Origin: Hypomyces perniciosus
Taxonomy: Eukaryota > Ascomycota > Sordariomycetes > Hypocreales > Hypocreaceae
Reading direction: 5' to 3'
Assembly: GCA_008477525.1 (NCBI GenBank)
Contig: SPDT01000007.1
Location: forward strand, 4,030,001-4,094,000
Length of the DNA: 64,000 nucleotides
The notes below the pieces were generated by a model. The model saw only the letters and a list, made by a program, of their open reading frames with translations, was not told where the DNA came from and made no database searches. Below are positions 48,401-60,348 of the stretch, piece by piece (within the stretch, counting starts at the first letter, position 1; each line of letters begins with the position of its first letter). Made by a program: the position numbers and the translations under genes.

Positions 48401-50024
48401 CTCGAGACCTTTTTCTTTCAATGGTCCAACGAAGGCGGAGAAGCTCGTCTCGGGCATCGGCGGGGCCGCTTTGGATTTTTTTGGGACTTTTTGATGCAGC
48501 CAAATCCGAAAGTCGGGCATGATTCGGTGATGCAGTGCAGATGAAGACAGGATATGAGCATACGAGTGTTGGTGGCGGTAGATGCCTGGACAGAGGGCCT
48601 ATCGGGTGAATGGATTGAAGCCCGGACAGCGTTCAGACGGCGACCTTGACATCCGGTTTCGATTATATGCTTTGGATCATGCGGCACTATGGGCTGCCCT
48701 GAATCTCACAAATGAAGTAAGTCATCGCTCCGTACTAAGAATGGCTTTCTTAGCCATCGTCTGAAAGCAGCCACCAAGGCACCAACGCAACATAGGCAAA
48801 AGCGTCAGAGAGGCTGGTCTCGTTGCCACTCCGCTCCTCTCCGCCAATTCCAGGCCCAGGATTAATGATCCAAGTCTCGGCCATTGTGGAAGAGGTTCGA
48901 GTGCATAGTACTACTACTACTACGAAGTACTACTTCAATAGTCGTACCGGCAAGGAAGGACGTACATACAGATACCCGCTATGGAGTACTCCGTACGCTC
49001 CGGACCCATTATGCTTCGTGACCGCACGAGGGGAAAAAATTGATGGAGTTACGGTGAAAAATCTGGCCTCTGGAAAACTTAGAACTTGCAACCACCTGCG
49101 ATTGCACAGCACCGAATCTTCAAACGTCTCCAAAGGCATCCTGGAGATCTCCCAGACCACGCGGGAGACTAGTATCATGGTCTCAGACACTCAAGGCACG
49201 CGCCGTTTGCCCGCACCCTGTGGGTCTTGAAACTTCGTGCTCTCGGAGCATCAGGCGATGCCATGGGCATTGAATATTGGCTTTCAGGCTTCATTTCCAA
49301 GGGGAGCCCTTGTCGAATGCTTGGCCCTGCGATACTCGCTTGCTTGAAGCGACATGCTTAATATTGCCCCGAACGAGCAAGGCAAGGTGGGAGCGCGAGA
49401 TCTTGTTCGTGCTCGATGATAATCACTGGCAAATGCCAATGGCTCGAACGGACTTGTCAAAGATGGCGGAATCAAGGTGGCAAACACACGAGCGGAAGGC
49501 GTCAACAGCCAAGCATTCGTTGGAAGGGTGAATCACCAGCGATTGGCCAGAGAAACCTGGGGTTCAGCTGAACCTGAGCGAACCTGTGGAGACGTTCGAG
49601 ACGAAGCTCGCTGAGCAAGGCAAACAGTTCGAGAAGGGCGCATGATTGATGGAAATCGAGTCTCCTGGCCAAGATTTCGACTCGTCCCGTTACAGCGTCA
49701 GCGATCCACGTGCTTGGACACGGTGATCTTGATGGGAATCATAGAATGGATGGTGGCCCTCCCAGCTTTCCCATCCAAATATGCATGCACCATTACATCA
49801 CATGCTTGTCCTGAATATAGTGTTTCGCTTCTCTCGCGAAGATGCAACACACGTCGCATTCGGGCCAAGAGATATTCAGCTATTGGTGGTCAGTGAGCCT
49901 CAACTGACCAGGTGCGGTTGTCGGCATGTCTTCCGCATGAAGGAATATTCCCTAGCACCTTCAATTGACCCTGGATGCAACTCTGGAGTCACCGCAAGGC
50001 GAAGCAAGTTGAGCATCCAATCTG

Positions 50025-50088
50025 AAGCCACTGGAGACTCTGTTATTATTGCTGGGATATTGTTAACGAGTCTTGTCTCCAGTGGCTT
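50025..50088. repeat. 14-bp perfect inverted repeat (hairpin)
   Basis: AAGCCACTGGAGAC (50025-50038) recurs inverted as GTCTCCAGTGGCTT (50075-50088) around a 36-bp centre, with further partial pairing inside. It could be a structured RNA or a remnant of an inverted-repeat element. Confidence 0.7.
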
Positions 50089-53000
50089 TGGCATCCATCT
50101 ATTGGCTGTGGACCGTAATACCAGGGTAGGCAAACCATCTTTTGTGCTTTCGTCGCCATCACCACAACATACTTCATACATCAACATGTTTATGCGTGTG
50201 TACGAAGTACGAAGTATGCCTATATGTGCATACACTATACAACTTGCTTATTATGAGCACATGGGAATGGATGTGCATGAAAATGGACGATCGTCGATCC
50301 CAAGGCTGGCAGATTGGCCTGAACAAGCGATAATAAGACTATGTTTTATCCTGTTGGCCAGACCTTGGACTTGCTTGATTTGCCGACTTCGTGTCACAAT
50401 GCAATTCTCTCACTTCAACAACGACAAAAATGCCACCATTCCCGGGTACCACAATTGACAATGGGACATGCACAAAAGCCCGTGAATATCACAATTTGCT
50501 GGTGCCAAGTATTGCAGGGTATGTATAAGACTACTACTATGACATTCGCATGGCATTGTTCTATGTACTCTCCATTTTCACATCTCCTCCCTAGCTCTTG
50601 ATCCATCACGGAGAAGGCGGCTGCTCGCGGCCCGGGGCGAACAACAATCAAATCTCCCGTACTCGGCGACACCGTAATTTATCGTCACTACTCCGTACTA
50701 ATATTAGACATATTGACTTACATAAAGGTTTAATACTACAAGGACAGGCCGGGCCAAGAAACAGTAATACGAATTGCTTTGCGTCAGACCCTCTTTGCTT
50801 TTTCTTTTGTTTCTCATTGGGATATTAATACATACTCGTACTCCGTACTCAGGCTACGGAGGTATTATCCTACATAACTTCCGACCCCAGTCGCGCTATG
50901 GCCGGGGCATCTCATCAATCGATGTCAAACCCCAGTCACTGCCCCAAATGATATGAGAAATCGGACTCTCATTACGAGTAATACTCCGTAATAACGTCGC
51001 CCAGGCAATAGCTGATGAGATCCCCCTTGTGGCTTGCCGCTTGAGCTCTGAACTACAAGCCAATTTCGCTTTTCTCGCAGTTCTGTTCTGTCCAGCCCTC
51101 AAAGTTGCTGCATACGGTAGGATAATATGAAAAGGATGCATCTATCTGCATGTTTTAATCACTTCCCACTGGAAATGGGGCCCTCCTCAGCCCCCAGCCC
51201 CCAGCCCCGTACAAGTACGGAGCAAACACAGAGAGACAGACAGCCTCCTCCCTGGGGGGTTTGGAAAAGCGAGGTCTCACAGATTCCATATTTCCTCTCA
51301 TCTCATCCGACGATGCCGCGGCCACTGGAGAAAAGATGGGACATGCATGCATGCATGCAGATGCGAGCCCAGCTCGCCAAGCGCGACCGCCTGCGTTTCC
51401 CCTGAGTCCTGTGTTTGCTTTCCCCTGAGATTTCTGGGTTGACACGACATGAGAGAAGAGTGACTTGCGGTCTGTGATGGGCACACCGACGCTGTCGCCA
51501 GCCGGGCAGCTATCCCGGTCTGTACGAAGTACTGCCAACGTGTTTCGCACTCCATATCAGATGTCGGGTTGTGCATAGGGAACAATGCGTATATCCTGTA
51601 TTATCCCGTATCATGAATCTTCGATCATTAAATATCGATGTGGACAGAAAGTGCATAATGAACTGAACCTGTCTTGTTGACACATCCCTAGACAATTCCC
51701 TTTCCGGGATTCTGTAGGTGGCACAGCATGAACCGTCCTCAATGCCCCTTGCCAAGTTATGCATCTACGAGGTGAATGTCGTACGAGATTTGGGGGGGTG
51801 AAGCTACTTTGCCCAGGGTATGAATGTCTGTATGTAACACAAACAACAGACAGACAATCGACATCTTTGTGTTCCCCCAATATGCAGAGCCTCGGGATTC
51901 TATGATTACCGAGAAACCGTTCCAGTGCTTCATTACATATACGAGGACATGTTCAAGTGTAATAACGGTTGGCCGGTGAATGGATTTTTCATCGAGTAGT
52001 TACGACTTGTGTCTATTCATGAGTTATAAATGAAATTATGGAGGGAAAGATAACATAGATACAACATTACATTTTATGGACAGGTTACATTAAGGTGACG
52101 ATATACACTTGTTGGGTTTGAAATCGAAAGGCTCCCACCGTCCCTGGAGATCACTGCTGGTAGATGCCGATACCTCCGCGAGACTTCTACTCATGGAATT
52201 GAATAGTAAACAATGCTTTAACTCCACTTTTTGTACAAGTTATATGGGAATTGGAAGAGGAGAGAGAGTTTCATCCTCAAGAAGCCTCGAAGGTCTTGAT
52301 GGCTCCAGAAGCATCCGTTGTGATCACTCATTCAGGAGCGACGAGATCAAGTGCAGCCTCACTGAATAAGAGCAAGTCTCTAGCACATAGAAACAATCAA
52401 CTATCGAGGAGATGTTGATGGAACATTGGTTGGATCCGACCTAGCTGGCCAATATGACACGGTCGAGACTAACACACCGGACTCAGCGATTCAAAGGAGT
52501 CACAGCAACCAGAGTATTCACCTGAGTACTTATCCTGTGCCGTGGTATGGTAGCGATGGGATTGGTTGGGAACAGAATCACAAACAAAACACCTCTTGTT
52601 ACCCGAGGCAAACAATAAGGAACAGGTCCAATATCTTATACATTAACCCATATCACTTCGCCCCATACGAGCTCAGTGACCTTTCGTTTATTACTATCGT
52701 TCGTAATGTACACACACTTGCTTCCTAAGCTCATAACGTAACGACCAGACTCCAGACAAAACTGCCACCAATAACAACCAGACCATCGAACCACCCCCAA
52801 AAACAAAGGGAACACCTCCAGTCTTGTTCTGTATGTGGTGCAACTGCCTTTTGTAAACCGTGTACCCAGTAAAGCAAGCAATGTTGCAAATGTAGAAAAG
52901 GAAAAGTAAGCAAGGAAAATGTTTCGCCGGCCCAGGGCAATAGAGGTAAAAAAAAAGACCAAACCAAAGGCAACGCCAGACCCAGTGTATTAGAACACAC

Positions 53001-53201
53001 ATCCCATGCAGTACCTCGAGAACGGCCATGAATGAAATACCAGCTTGCGCAGAGTGGGTGCACCTCACTTTAGGGGTGCAGCGTAGGTTCAGGAGCAGAG
53101 AGCCCGCCTGCGTTTGTTAACCTACAACTCTAATATTATCCATCCCATAAGCCCAGCCCATATGCGTGGGCCAAATCCAGTTGGTCCAGGACTCACCCAC
53201 T

Positions 53202-55080
53202 CTAATGGCGATGAGGGGAGGTCCCGCCATGTGAAGAATTACTGGGTCGACGAGTTGAAGAGCTTGAAGATGTTTCTGCCGTGCAGCAGCCTTGCCCCTC
53301 GCAGTTTTCGACACATTCAAGGAGGCAGGTGTTGCTTGGTCCATCGAGTCCTCCATCAAGTGCCAGGGCGGCAGTGTCTCCATCGTGTTGGTGTTCCTGA
53401 TCAATGCAAAATTCGGGTTGGATGGTAGCACTGTGAATACCATAGGCATGCAGACACTTCCTGGCCCGCTTGGCTAGCTGCATGTACTTCTCGCCACTAT
53501 GCGAATCGATGGGGAAGGACACCTGGAGATGAAGACTCGCCACAACCTTGGTATCAGACAATTGCCAGACATGGATGTGGTGGCAACTGACAACTCCAGG
53601 GAGTCTCTCAATGTCCTGACGGATATCCGGGATGGAGATGTTCTCAGGGGTTGCCTGAAGCAAGACCCTAGAGGTGGCACGGGTAAGAGGGATCGATGTA
53701 TTGAGAATAATGGCGGTGATGACGAGTGACACAGCGGGGTCGGCGTAGAGCTTGCCAGGCCAGTCCGTGAGCCAGATGATGAGAGCCGTGATAATGACAC
53801 CAACGTTTCCGAGAGCGTCCCCCAAGACGTGGAGCATCATGGCATTCATGCCCATATCAGCATGGTTGTGACCGCTGACCTTGGAACCGGGCTTTCGGGG
53901 GAGGGTGTGATTATGGCCGTGGTGGACACTAGAATCACGGCGGGCTCTTCGCTTTGGCTTCGATGACGTTGGGCAAGAGTAATTGAGATTGCCTCCCTTG
54001 GCATCTTTGAGGAGGGGTGAGTGTTCATTCGCCTCAGTCTCTGAGTCCAAGGATGGAGACTCGCTGGTGTCGCTCTCTGGTGCTCCTGCGGCAGAAGCCA
54101 GACTGACCGCGATGATGTCCTGACGGAAGCTGGCTGGGTGAATGCTCATGTCGTCAATGCTGGCGAAGCGGGAATGACCGCCCTTGCTAGTGCGATAATT
54201 ATGATCTCTTCCCCTGGACTGAGCAGAAGTTCGACTGGCTTTTGTGTTGGACTCATCTCGATTCTCAGAATCGTCTCCGAAGCGAATGCGCCTTGCGGTC
54301 TCGGGACTGTCGATGCTTGATCGGTGTACGGCCATGGCAGATTTTCGGACCACTACCTCGGGGAGGACATCACCAACGGGACCCTCCTCATCAGCAATAC
54401 CTCCGTCGTGGACATGCTCGCCCTCTTCGATGTCGTGATCATGACTATGGCTCTCATCCTCGCCGTGGCCATGTTCGTGGTCATGGTCGTGATCGTGATC
54501 GTGTCCATGCGAGTGACCGTGGCCTCCAAGAACGACAAACCCCAGCAAATTTGAGAACAAACCAGCGGATCCGACAATGAGAATGAGCTTGGGGTTGTTG
54601 ATTTCGGGTGGTTCGACAAAGCGGGTCAGGGCCTCCAGGATGATGGATACACAAAGCGCGATTAAGAAGACTGCATTGAAAAAGGCGCCAAGGATTTCGG
54701 CTCGCACCCACTGCACTGCTGTTAGCTGGACCTATCGCGCAAGGAGGGATGTCGTTCAGGGTTGGGTGGCAAACATACGCCAAAGGTAAACTCGTCGGTG
54801 GTGGCCTTTTGCGACGCAATAACTGCCCACAGGCCGATAGCCAGTGAGATGATGTCGTTCAACTGAGAGTCTGTCAGTCATTTTCTTCCTTTCTTTCTCG
54901 CGCATTGGACTGTATATCGCGGCGCGACAAACGCACCATATGGAAGGCATCGGCCGTCAGAGCAAGAGAGTGGGCAAGGAAGCCGCAGATCAACTCGAGG
55001 AGGAAGAATGCCGTGTCAATGGCGATCATCACCTTGATGCGGGTGGTCTTAGACCACGCCATCTTGGATGAGCTTGCCAT
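53202..55080 (-). CDS. zrc1: Zinc/cadmium CDF transporter (ZRC1/COT1-like)
   Basis: Exons 55080-54937, 54862-54779 and 54710-53202 join in frame to 578 residues; introns are 74 and 68 bp (donors GTGCGT and GTATGT). Helix 2 has LTADAFHMLND and helix 5 has MLHVLGDALGNVGV, which supply the HD/HD zinc site of the family. Six transmembrane helices are present. Between helices 4 and 5 lies a very long cytosolic loop (about 130-335) with two His-rich stretches (a HGHDHDHDHDHEHGHG type run, then HHGHNH), typical of vacuolar zinc transporters. The C-terminal cytosolic domain has GVVSCHHIHVWQLSD and ends in a Cys-rich CLLECVENCEGQGCC and a Ser-rich tail. Known role: proton-coupled zinc (or cobalt, cadmium) loading of the vacuole. 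An ATG 12 codons upstream (55116) is possible, but 55080 fits the family start. Confidence 0.94.
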
Positions 55081-57289
55081 GGCGAACAGATTGCAGCGCT
55101 GGTAATGCGCGCGCACGCTGTCGTGTGTTGCTGCTCGTATGTGTTGTTGAAAAAAGAGGCCGATAGCGGGAGAGGTTGAACGTTGCGAGGAAGAAAAAGT
55201 AGTAGTAGTATGCAGAGTTATGGTGTGGTGTGGTTTCAGTGCAGGCGGTCGCTCTCCACTGTTGTTTGGTGGGGTTTAAGCGTGAACCCGCTGTAAGTTA
55301 AGTTACTACTGCTGCACTCTGCGCGCCGGAATGCGTTACTAGGCGACTGGATTGGTGGCGCCACTTCAATTCGCGCCGCGTCGACCGACTGGAAGTTCCA
55401 GAAGGAAATGGACGGTATGATGATGGAGAGTGCCGGCGCGAAGTCTTTTTCTTGGGGGAGACGATGCCCGGTACTTGTAGTAGTGGGAGGCAATGGTGGC
55501 GCCCTTGAGTGGGAGAAGATTGAGACCCCCCCTGCCAATCTAGAGCTGTCAGTGGTATTTGGGCAAGGAGGAATATTGAGGGCCTGCGAGAGGCATTAGA
55601 CAACGCTGAGGGAGGAAGAAGGGCCGTAAAAGGGAGGGATGATTAAAGGGCTTTGGTTCCGAGAAACAAGAAAAAGGAGTTAGTTAATAGCACAAGGAGT
55701 TTCCTTCGTATGTACGAGAACAGCGCCCGTCTTACGGAGTAATCCGTGATGATCATCTCTTCTGCAAAGGCGCCACTGACATGTACCTTATGAGGTACCT
55801 GCACTTCTCCGTACCTACATGGAGGTTTGCATGATGGTAACTACGACAGCCATCCGTTAATAGACTTGTTGGTACTACCAGTCCAGCGCCGTTTTGATCT
55901 TGACTCTCTTTCTTTTCCCTTGCGCTATTGGTTTGAAGAGATCTCAGAAACCTCCCACTGTCATGACTTCTGAGTCTTGGTACCTAGCAGTGAAGGCAAA
56001 TACCGATTCCCCAACCAGGCTCCAGTCTAGCAGTTGTTGAAGATTGGTAGATACTGAAGTATACAGATAGGTAAGTCCAGTATTTATTATGTACCTGGGG
56101 ACGTTTAACCCGCCACTAAGGACAGTCACCAGAGGCAATTCGGGACCAGCTTCGGTACTCCCGCCGGAACACAGCGTTAGACTGCCCACCTAGGCAGTGC
56201 TAGAGGGCGGGTGACTACTGCTTTGGGGATGGAACAGGAGCTACCCAGTGCCTACTAAGTACTAGTACCTTAGTCTTTGTGAGGAGATTCGCGGAATATC
56301 CCAAAGTCACCCATCTACTAACGTTATCAAGTTGTGCGTTGTGAAACACCCATATTTAGAGTACTACTATTACTTACGGAGTAGCTTATTACATCTTTCG
56401 TCTTGGCATGGCAACACGACATATATTCCCCTCCACAAAATGCGGATGGCTTGCAGCATCTTAGTAAATATCGACATGCACAACAGATAAAAAGGCACGA
56501 GACATCAACTGAAGAGCTTGGCGATGTCTCGTGCGCAGTCGGCTCCTGTAGGGATGGGGGGGGGCGGCGCAAAACTCTCTCAATAGTAGTACCTAGATTT
56601 CTTCAGATACCCAATACATATAGGATGTTAGAACGGTTGTCTACAAAGTATCTCATCCACGATAATGCACTTGTATCATACTTGTCCATCTATTTTAAAT
56701 TGACAATCGGAATTGCATGCAATATATCGGAATGCTGCAGTCTGTGCCCCTCACCGAAATGCCAAACGCCTCCCTTCTTGGGTTACGCAAGAACCATTAT
56801 ACTACTAACAACACCACCGGCATCGCCCATGTATGCCGCCAATCCTACATACCGATATGCTGTGTTTAAGCCTCGTTGTTGCACAGATAAGTTGTTAATT
56901 TCGGGATCTAGAATATTCAGGCAGCCACACGTCAAAAATGCTACATAGGTATTATGGAGAGCTCACTGGCAGTCTTCATCATAGTATGGAGCCCTATCAA
57001 AGTGTGCCTTGCCATCTTACAAACGTATTTTGCCACCAGACTCAGGCACATGTAATTTCCTGTCATGTTCCGTAGTTGTGAAAGATTGGTAGATGGGTAA
57101 GACATCACGTACATACTTCATAGTTGACTTACACACGGAGGGCATGTCAATAAGCTGCGTGCTGCCGATTCAAAAACCTTTCAACTCATAATTCTTTCCC
57201 CATCTTGCTATCAATCAGTCACAGTACTCTCGAGAGCAATTCCGTCATTTTATGGAATACGAAATGCCTTAACGTTCACAGCCTCATCA
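55081..57289. other. Intergenic region, 2.2 kb, no supported gene
   Basis: This holds the zinc transporter promoter on the left. TACGGAGTA copies occur at about 55733 and 56376. No conserved frame was seen. Confidence 0.55.
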
Positions 57290-57544
57290 TTACGCGCTCA
57301 GGTATCCATGCAGCCCACCAGGCCTGTTCTTGCAGCCCACCCCGGTACAGCAAGCGAATAGAATAAGCGCCGAGCCGCCCACAGTGACAAGCCCCAGGAA
57401 CTTGCATGCCTGACGAATTCTGGTTTGACAGTAATTCTGCCTCCATGTGTCAAACCATGCAGGATGCTGCCTCCATATGTTGAACACGTTGCCCTGGCTA
57501 GCGGAGAGGGCTGTGCCTCTGTTGAGGATGGTTTCGCTCTCCAT
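57290..57544 (-). CDS. Small single-pass membrane protein, hypothetical, 84 residues
   Basis: A complete ATG-to-TAA frame with mostly C- or G-ending codons, unlike random frames nearby. The N-terminal half is polar and Trp-rich (IWRQHPAWFDTWRQNYC). A hydrophobic helix of about 20 residues (about 49-68, FLGLVTVGGSALILFACC) with glycines follows, then a short Cys/Gly-containing tail. No signal peptide precedes the helix. It is divergent from the STAND-like ankyrin gene, with 118 bp between the starts. I do not recognise the family. A coding role rests on codon pattern and the single start only, so it may be a fragment of a larger gene or chance. Confidence 0.42.
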   Translation of the reverse strand: MESETILNRGTALSASQGNVFNIWRQHPAWFDTWRQNYCQTRIRQACKFLGLVTVGGSALILFACCTGVGCKNRPGGLHGYLSA

Positions 57545-57662
57545 CCAGTTTCTCCTTGCGAGAATTTATTTCCATAGTTTACCTTTCATTCTATTCTCAC
57601 TATTTCTCATATATCGTCTTTAAACCTATAATTTGTGTGGTGTCTACTAAAGGAAAAGAAAG

Positions 57663-59855
57663 ATGGCCAGCGGTGGCATAGACATCATCAAAACCGTGCC
57701 TCGCGTGGCAACCCTCATCTACCAGACTCACCAACTATGGCAAGAATTCCAAGGAGTCCCAGATGGAATCGTTAGTCTCGTTGACCAACTGAAAGCTCTC
57801 GAGCCTCTATTCTGCGAGATTGAGACGCAGTTCAACCAGGATAATGCCTCTGCCGCCTTCAAGAATAGTCTTGAGCTTTCGAGGAAAGCGCATGCCTCTC
57901 TAGAGGTGTTGGTCAACGACATGATAAAACAGCTGCAGTCTGGGCGGTCCATGAAACGAAAATATGCCGCTGTTAAGATTATGACGAAGAAGTCTGTTCT
58001 CGACAAGCTTGAGCAAGGACTACTGAGATGCCTATCATTACTACAAATAGCAATCCAGGCCTACCAAATGTGGGTTGCACTCTTGTAATTTAGACTTTGT
58101 CGTTCAGTCAACTGACTAGAGGGCTTAGGGCTGTCCTTGTGAGACTAAATCCCGAGACTATCGCGCAGAGAGTTTCGTCCGAGTTACATCTACACCTACA
58201 GTTGCAGGTCCAACAACAACAGCTTGGCCCACTACCGCCAAAAGAGCCCCAAAACGACCAGAAGAAAAACCAGACTCAAATGACCGACAGAAGACTTATT
58301 GGGAGACCGAAGGGGCGAGCCGAGTCTTATGTATGGTCCAAGTATGGGCGTTTTGCATTGGCCTACACCAAAGCAACTGGAGCTTGGGAGGCACAAATCC
58401 AGCTCCCCAGTTGGTTGTCGACATCCGTTTATGAGCTTATATCCGCTCCAGCAATTGCGGGATGGACATATAGCTATCGTGTGTATAACATCATCCCCGA
58501 AAACTCCGAAATTATTGCAAAAATCCGAAATGGAGACCTGGTTGGTGTGCGGGAGTTGTTCTGCGAGAGAAAAGCATCGCCCTTTGACAAGAGTGACGAT
58601 GGAAACTCGCTGCTACATGTTTGTGTCATGAATTCTATACGCAAAATGGCTTGGAGACTGACTATTTTGCAGTATGCAACACACTCCCAGCAATACGAAA
58701 TATGTCAGCTACTGCTCAGCATGGGTCTGCGATGTTTTTTGGACGACAGGGCTGGTCGATTGTTCGTGATTCCCTCAGACATTGAGACTACTTTTCTGAC
58801 ACGTTGATAGAGGTTCGCCTATTGCCGGTATAACCCGTTTTGTGGCTGAGGCTGCCAGAGATCGCAGACTGGACAATGATACGGTATCAAGGAGAATAGC
58901 AAAATTATTCGATGCATATCTGGAGCCTGACACCCTACCCGCCCATAGACTGCTGGACTATGCCCAGGATTTTTTACCTGCAGCCACGGAAATCAACACC
59001 TTTCAGGACCTATTCATGCAGAAGTACAACTTTCGTCCTCTCAGCGATAGGCTGGAAGCTGTCCGATTTGGGGTGTTTCATGAATGGTATATGAAGAGTA
59101 TTGAGGAGCTTCTTTCAAGCGACAGAACGGTTACAAAGTCAGACGTCAGCTTATCAAGTCGCGAGAAGCTCTCACTTATGCATTCGGCAGCTGTGGGGTT
59201 TGGAAGCCGATATCCCGAGAAGCTGTTGACTTACCCACGGCCTTTCCCCTGGTGGCATGTTTACAACGAATGTTGGGCCGAATTTGTGACAAAAGTGGCA
59301 TCTGCAGCCGCCCCTGAGGATCTCAGCAGCATTGAACTAGTAGTTCCCTGGGATTGCCACGAGGTGCCGGCTTGGAGAGGAACGCCACTTACCTCGTTGA
59401 TCGGGGGTGTTCTTTGCTATATCATGCCAGTGATTCCGTTCACTCAGTGGGATACTCTGTTTCATCGCAGTCTTCGGCACTGGCTTTCACTCTTGCAATC
59501 GGCAGGGGTGGACTTGCTCCAATACGGACAGCGCGAAACCAAAATCCTTCACGACCCGTGGAACGATACCAAAGGAGCTTTCGACTCCGATGCCATTGAG
59601 GATTCACGGCGCATACCGCGACAACCCATGATCGAGTCAATGGGAGGCCCAAGAGCGAGGATTCATCGCGTGGACCGGGACTGGATAGAGGGGGATAGAT
59701 ACTGGACTCCAGTCCGAATAATCGACTTACAAATAGGAGCTTCCCCAAATGACTGGAGAATCATATGGACTCCGGAGTTTGAATATATGGCGTGCCAGTT
59801 TTGGACATTGATAGAAAAAGAGGAGGCTATGATGCCCGGGGCTTGGGTGGATTAA
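57663..59855 (+). CDS. Fungal STAND-type N-terminal domain with ankyrin region
   Basis: Four exons, 57663-58069, 58120-58618, 58673-58754 and 58813-59855, give 676 residues. Introns of 50, 54 and 58 bp each hold a CTGAC branch. The second is a multiple of three with no stop, but its removal restores the ankyrin motif NSLLHYATHSQQYEICQLLLSMG. The first 135 residues are a helical bundle starting MASGGIDIIKTVPRVATLIY, resembling the N-terminal domains fused to fungal NLR/STAND proteins. A Gln-rich linker, a conserved SKYGRFALAYTKATGAWEAQIQLP block, one degenerate ankyrin pair, and about 350 residues of unknown fold follow. No NACHT or NB-ARC nucleotide site is visible. Function is unknown; relation to heterokaryon incompatibility or immune-like systems is inference from domain type. 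The third intron donor (GTCGAT) is non-canonical, so that junction is less certain. Confidence 0.75.
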
Positions 59856-60348
59856 TGAAAGGAATATATGATCATGATAACCCGATACCTTTTTGAATGG
59901 ATGAGAGGAGCGCACAAATGACTATATGGTGTTTTTCCTAGTGGGGAAAAAATGAACATGGCACAGTAGATGACGGGAGACATTGAAGCGGCTTAGAAGA
60001 GAAGTTGCAGAAAGGAAAACCCCGTCCTTGTTCATCGTTGCTACATATATGGGTAGCAACAACAGATAAAACTCAAGTAAGCAATATGGAGTACGAAGTA
60101 CGAAGTAGATACAAGGTAGTACTACTACCTTAGGTAGTAATACTACTTCATAGTAGTAGTAATAATAGAAGGTCCAACGCATGCAGTTCATGACGAATAC
60201 GTGTTCCGGCTTGCAGCAACCCCGCATGATAAGGCGGGGCTACGACATGTGCAACAACCTACATAGTAGGTACTAACTTATCATCTCTCCACGATGAACA
60301 ATAATTTGTTCACTTCGCGAAATAACTCCTTTTATATTTCAAGAGAAA
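59856..60348. other. Spacer with TAC-rich hairpin
   Basis: This 490-bp spacer precedes the MEMO1 gene. Around 60087-60167 it has GTACGAAGTAC copies and a hairpin with 8-bp arms AAGGTAGT and ACTACCTT (60113-60131). Confidence 0.6.

Larger units (their letters stand above)
38701..53201. other. Gene-poor region, 14.5 kb, no supported gene
   Basis: No frame here shows a recognised domain, coding codon pattern over useful length, or consistent splice chain. The region is not AT-rich, so it does not look like a heavily RIP-mutated repeat block. It contains microsatellites (39237, 39437), many TACTCCGTA and TACTTCGTA motifs, a hairpin at 50025-50088, and a (ATGC)n stretch near 51344-51360. It may hold non-coding RNA genes, regulatory DNA for the cyclin or zinc transporter, or decayed genes. 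Two weak coding fragments are listed under findings. Confidence 0.55.

Noticed and set aside
49781..50458. 225-codon plus frame in the gene-poor region
   Set aside because: No motif, no coding codon pattern, and it spans the 50025 hairpin and a GTACGAAGTAC repeat.
52636..53068. Three overlapping hydrophobic minus frames downstream of the zinc transporter
   Set aside because: All three frames of a T-rich stretch look hydrophobic, a composition effect; probably 3' UTR.
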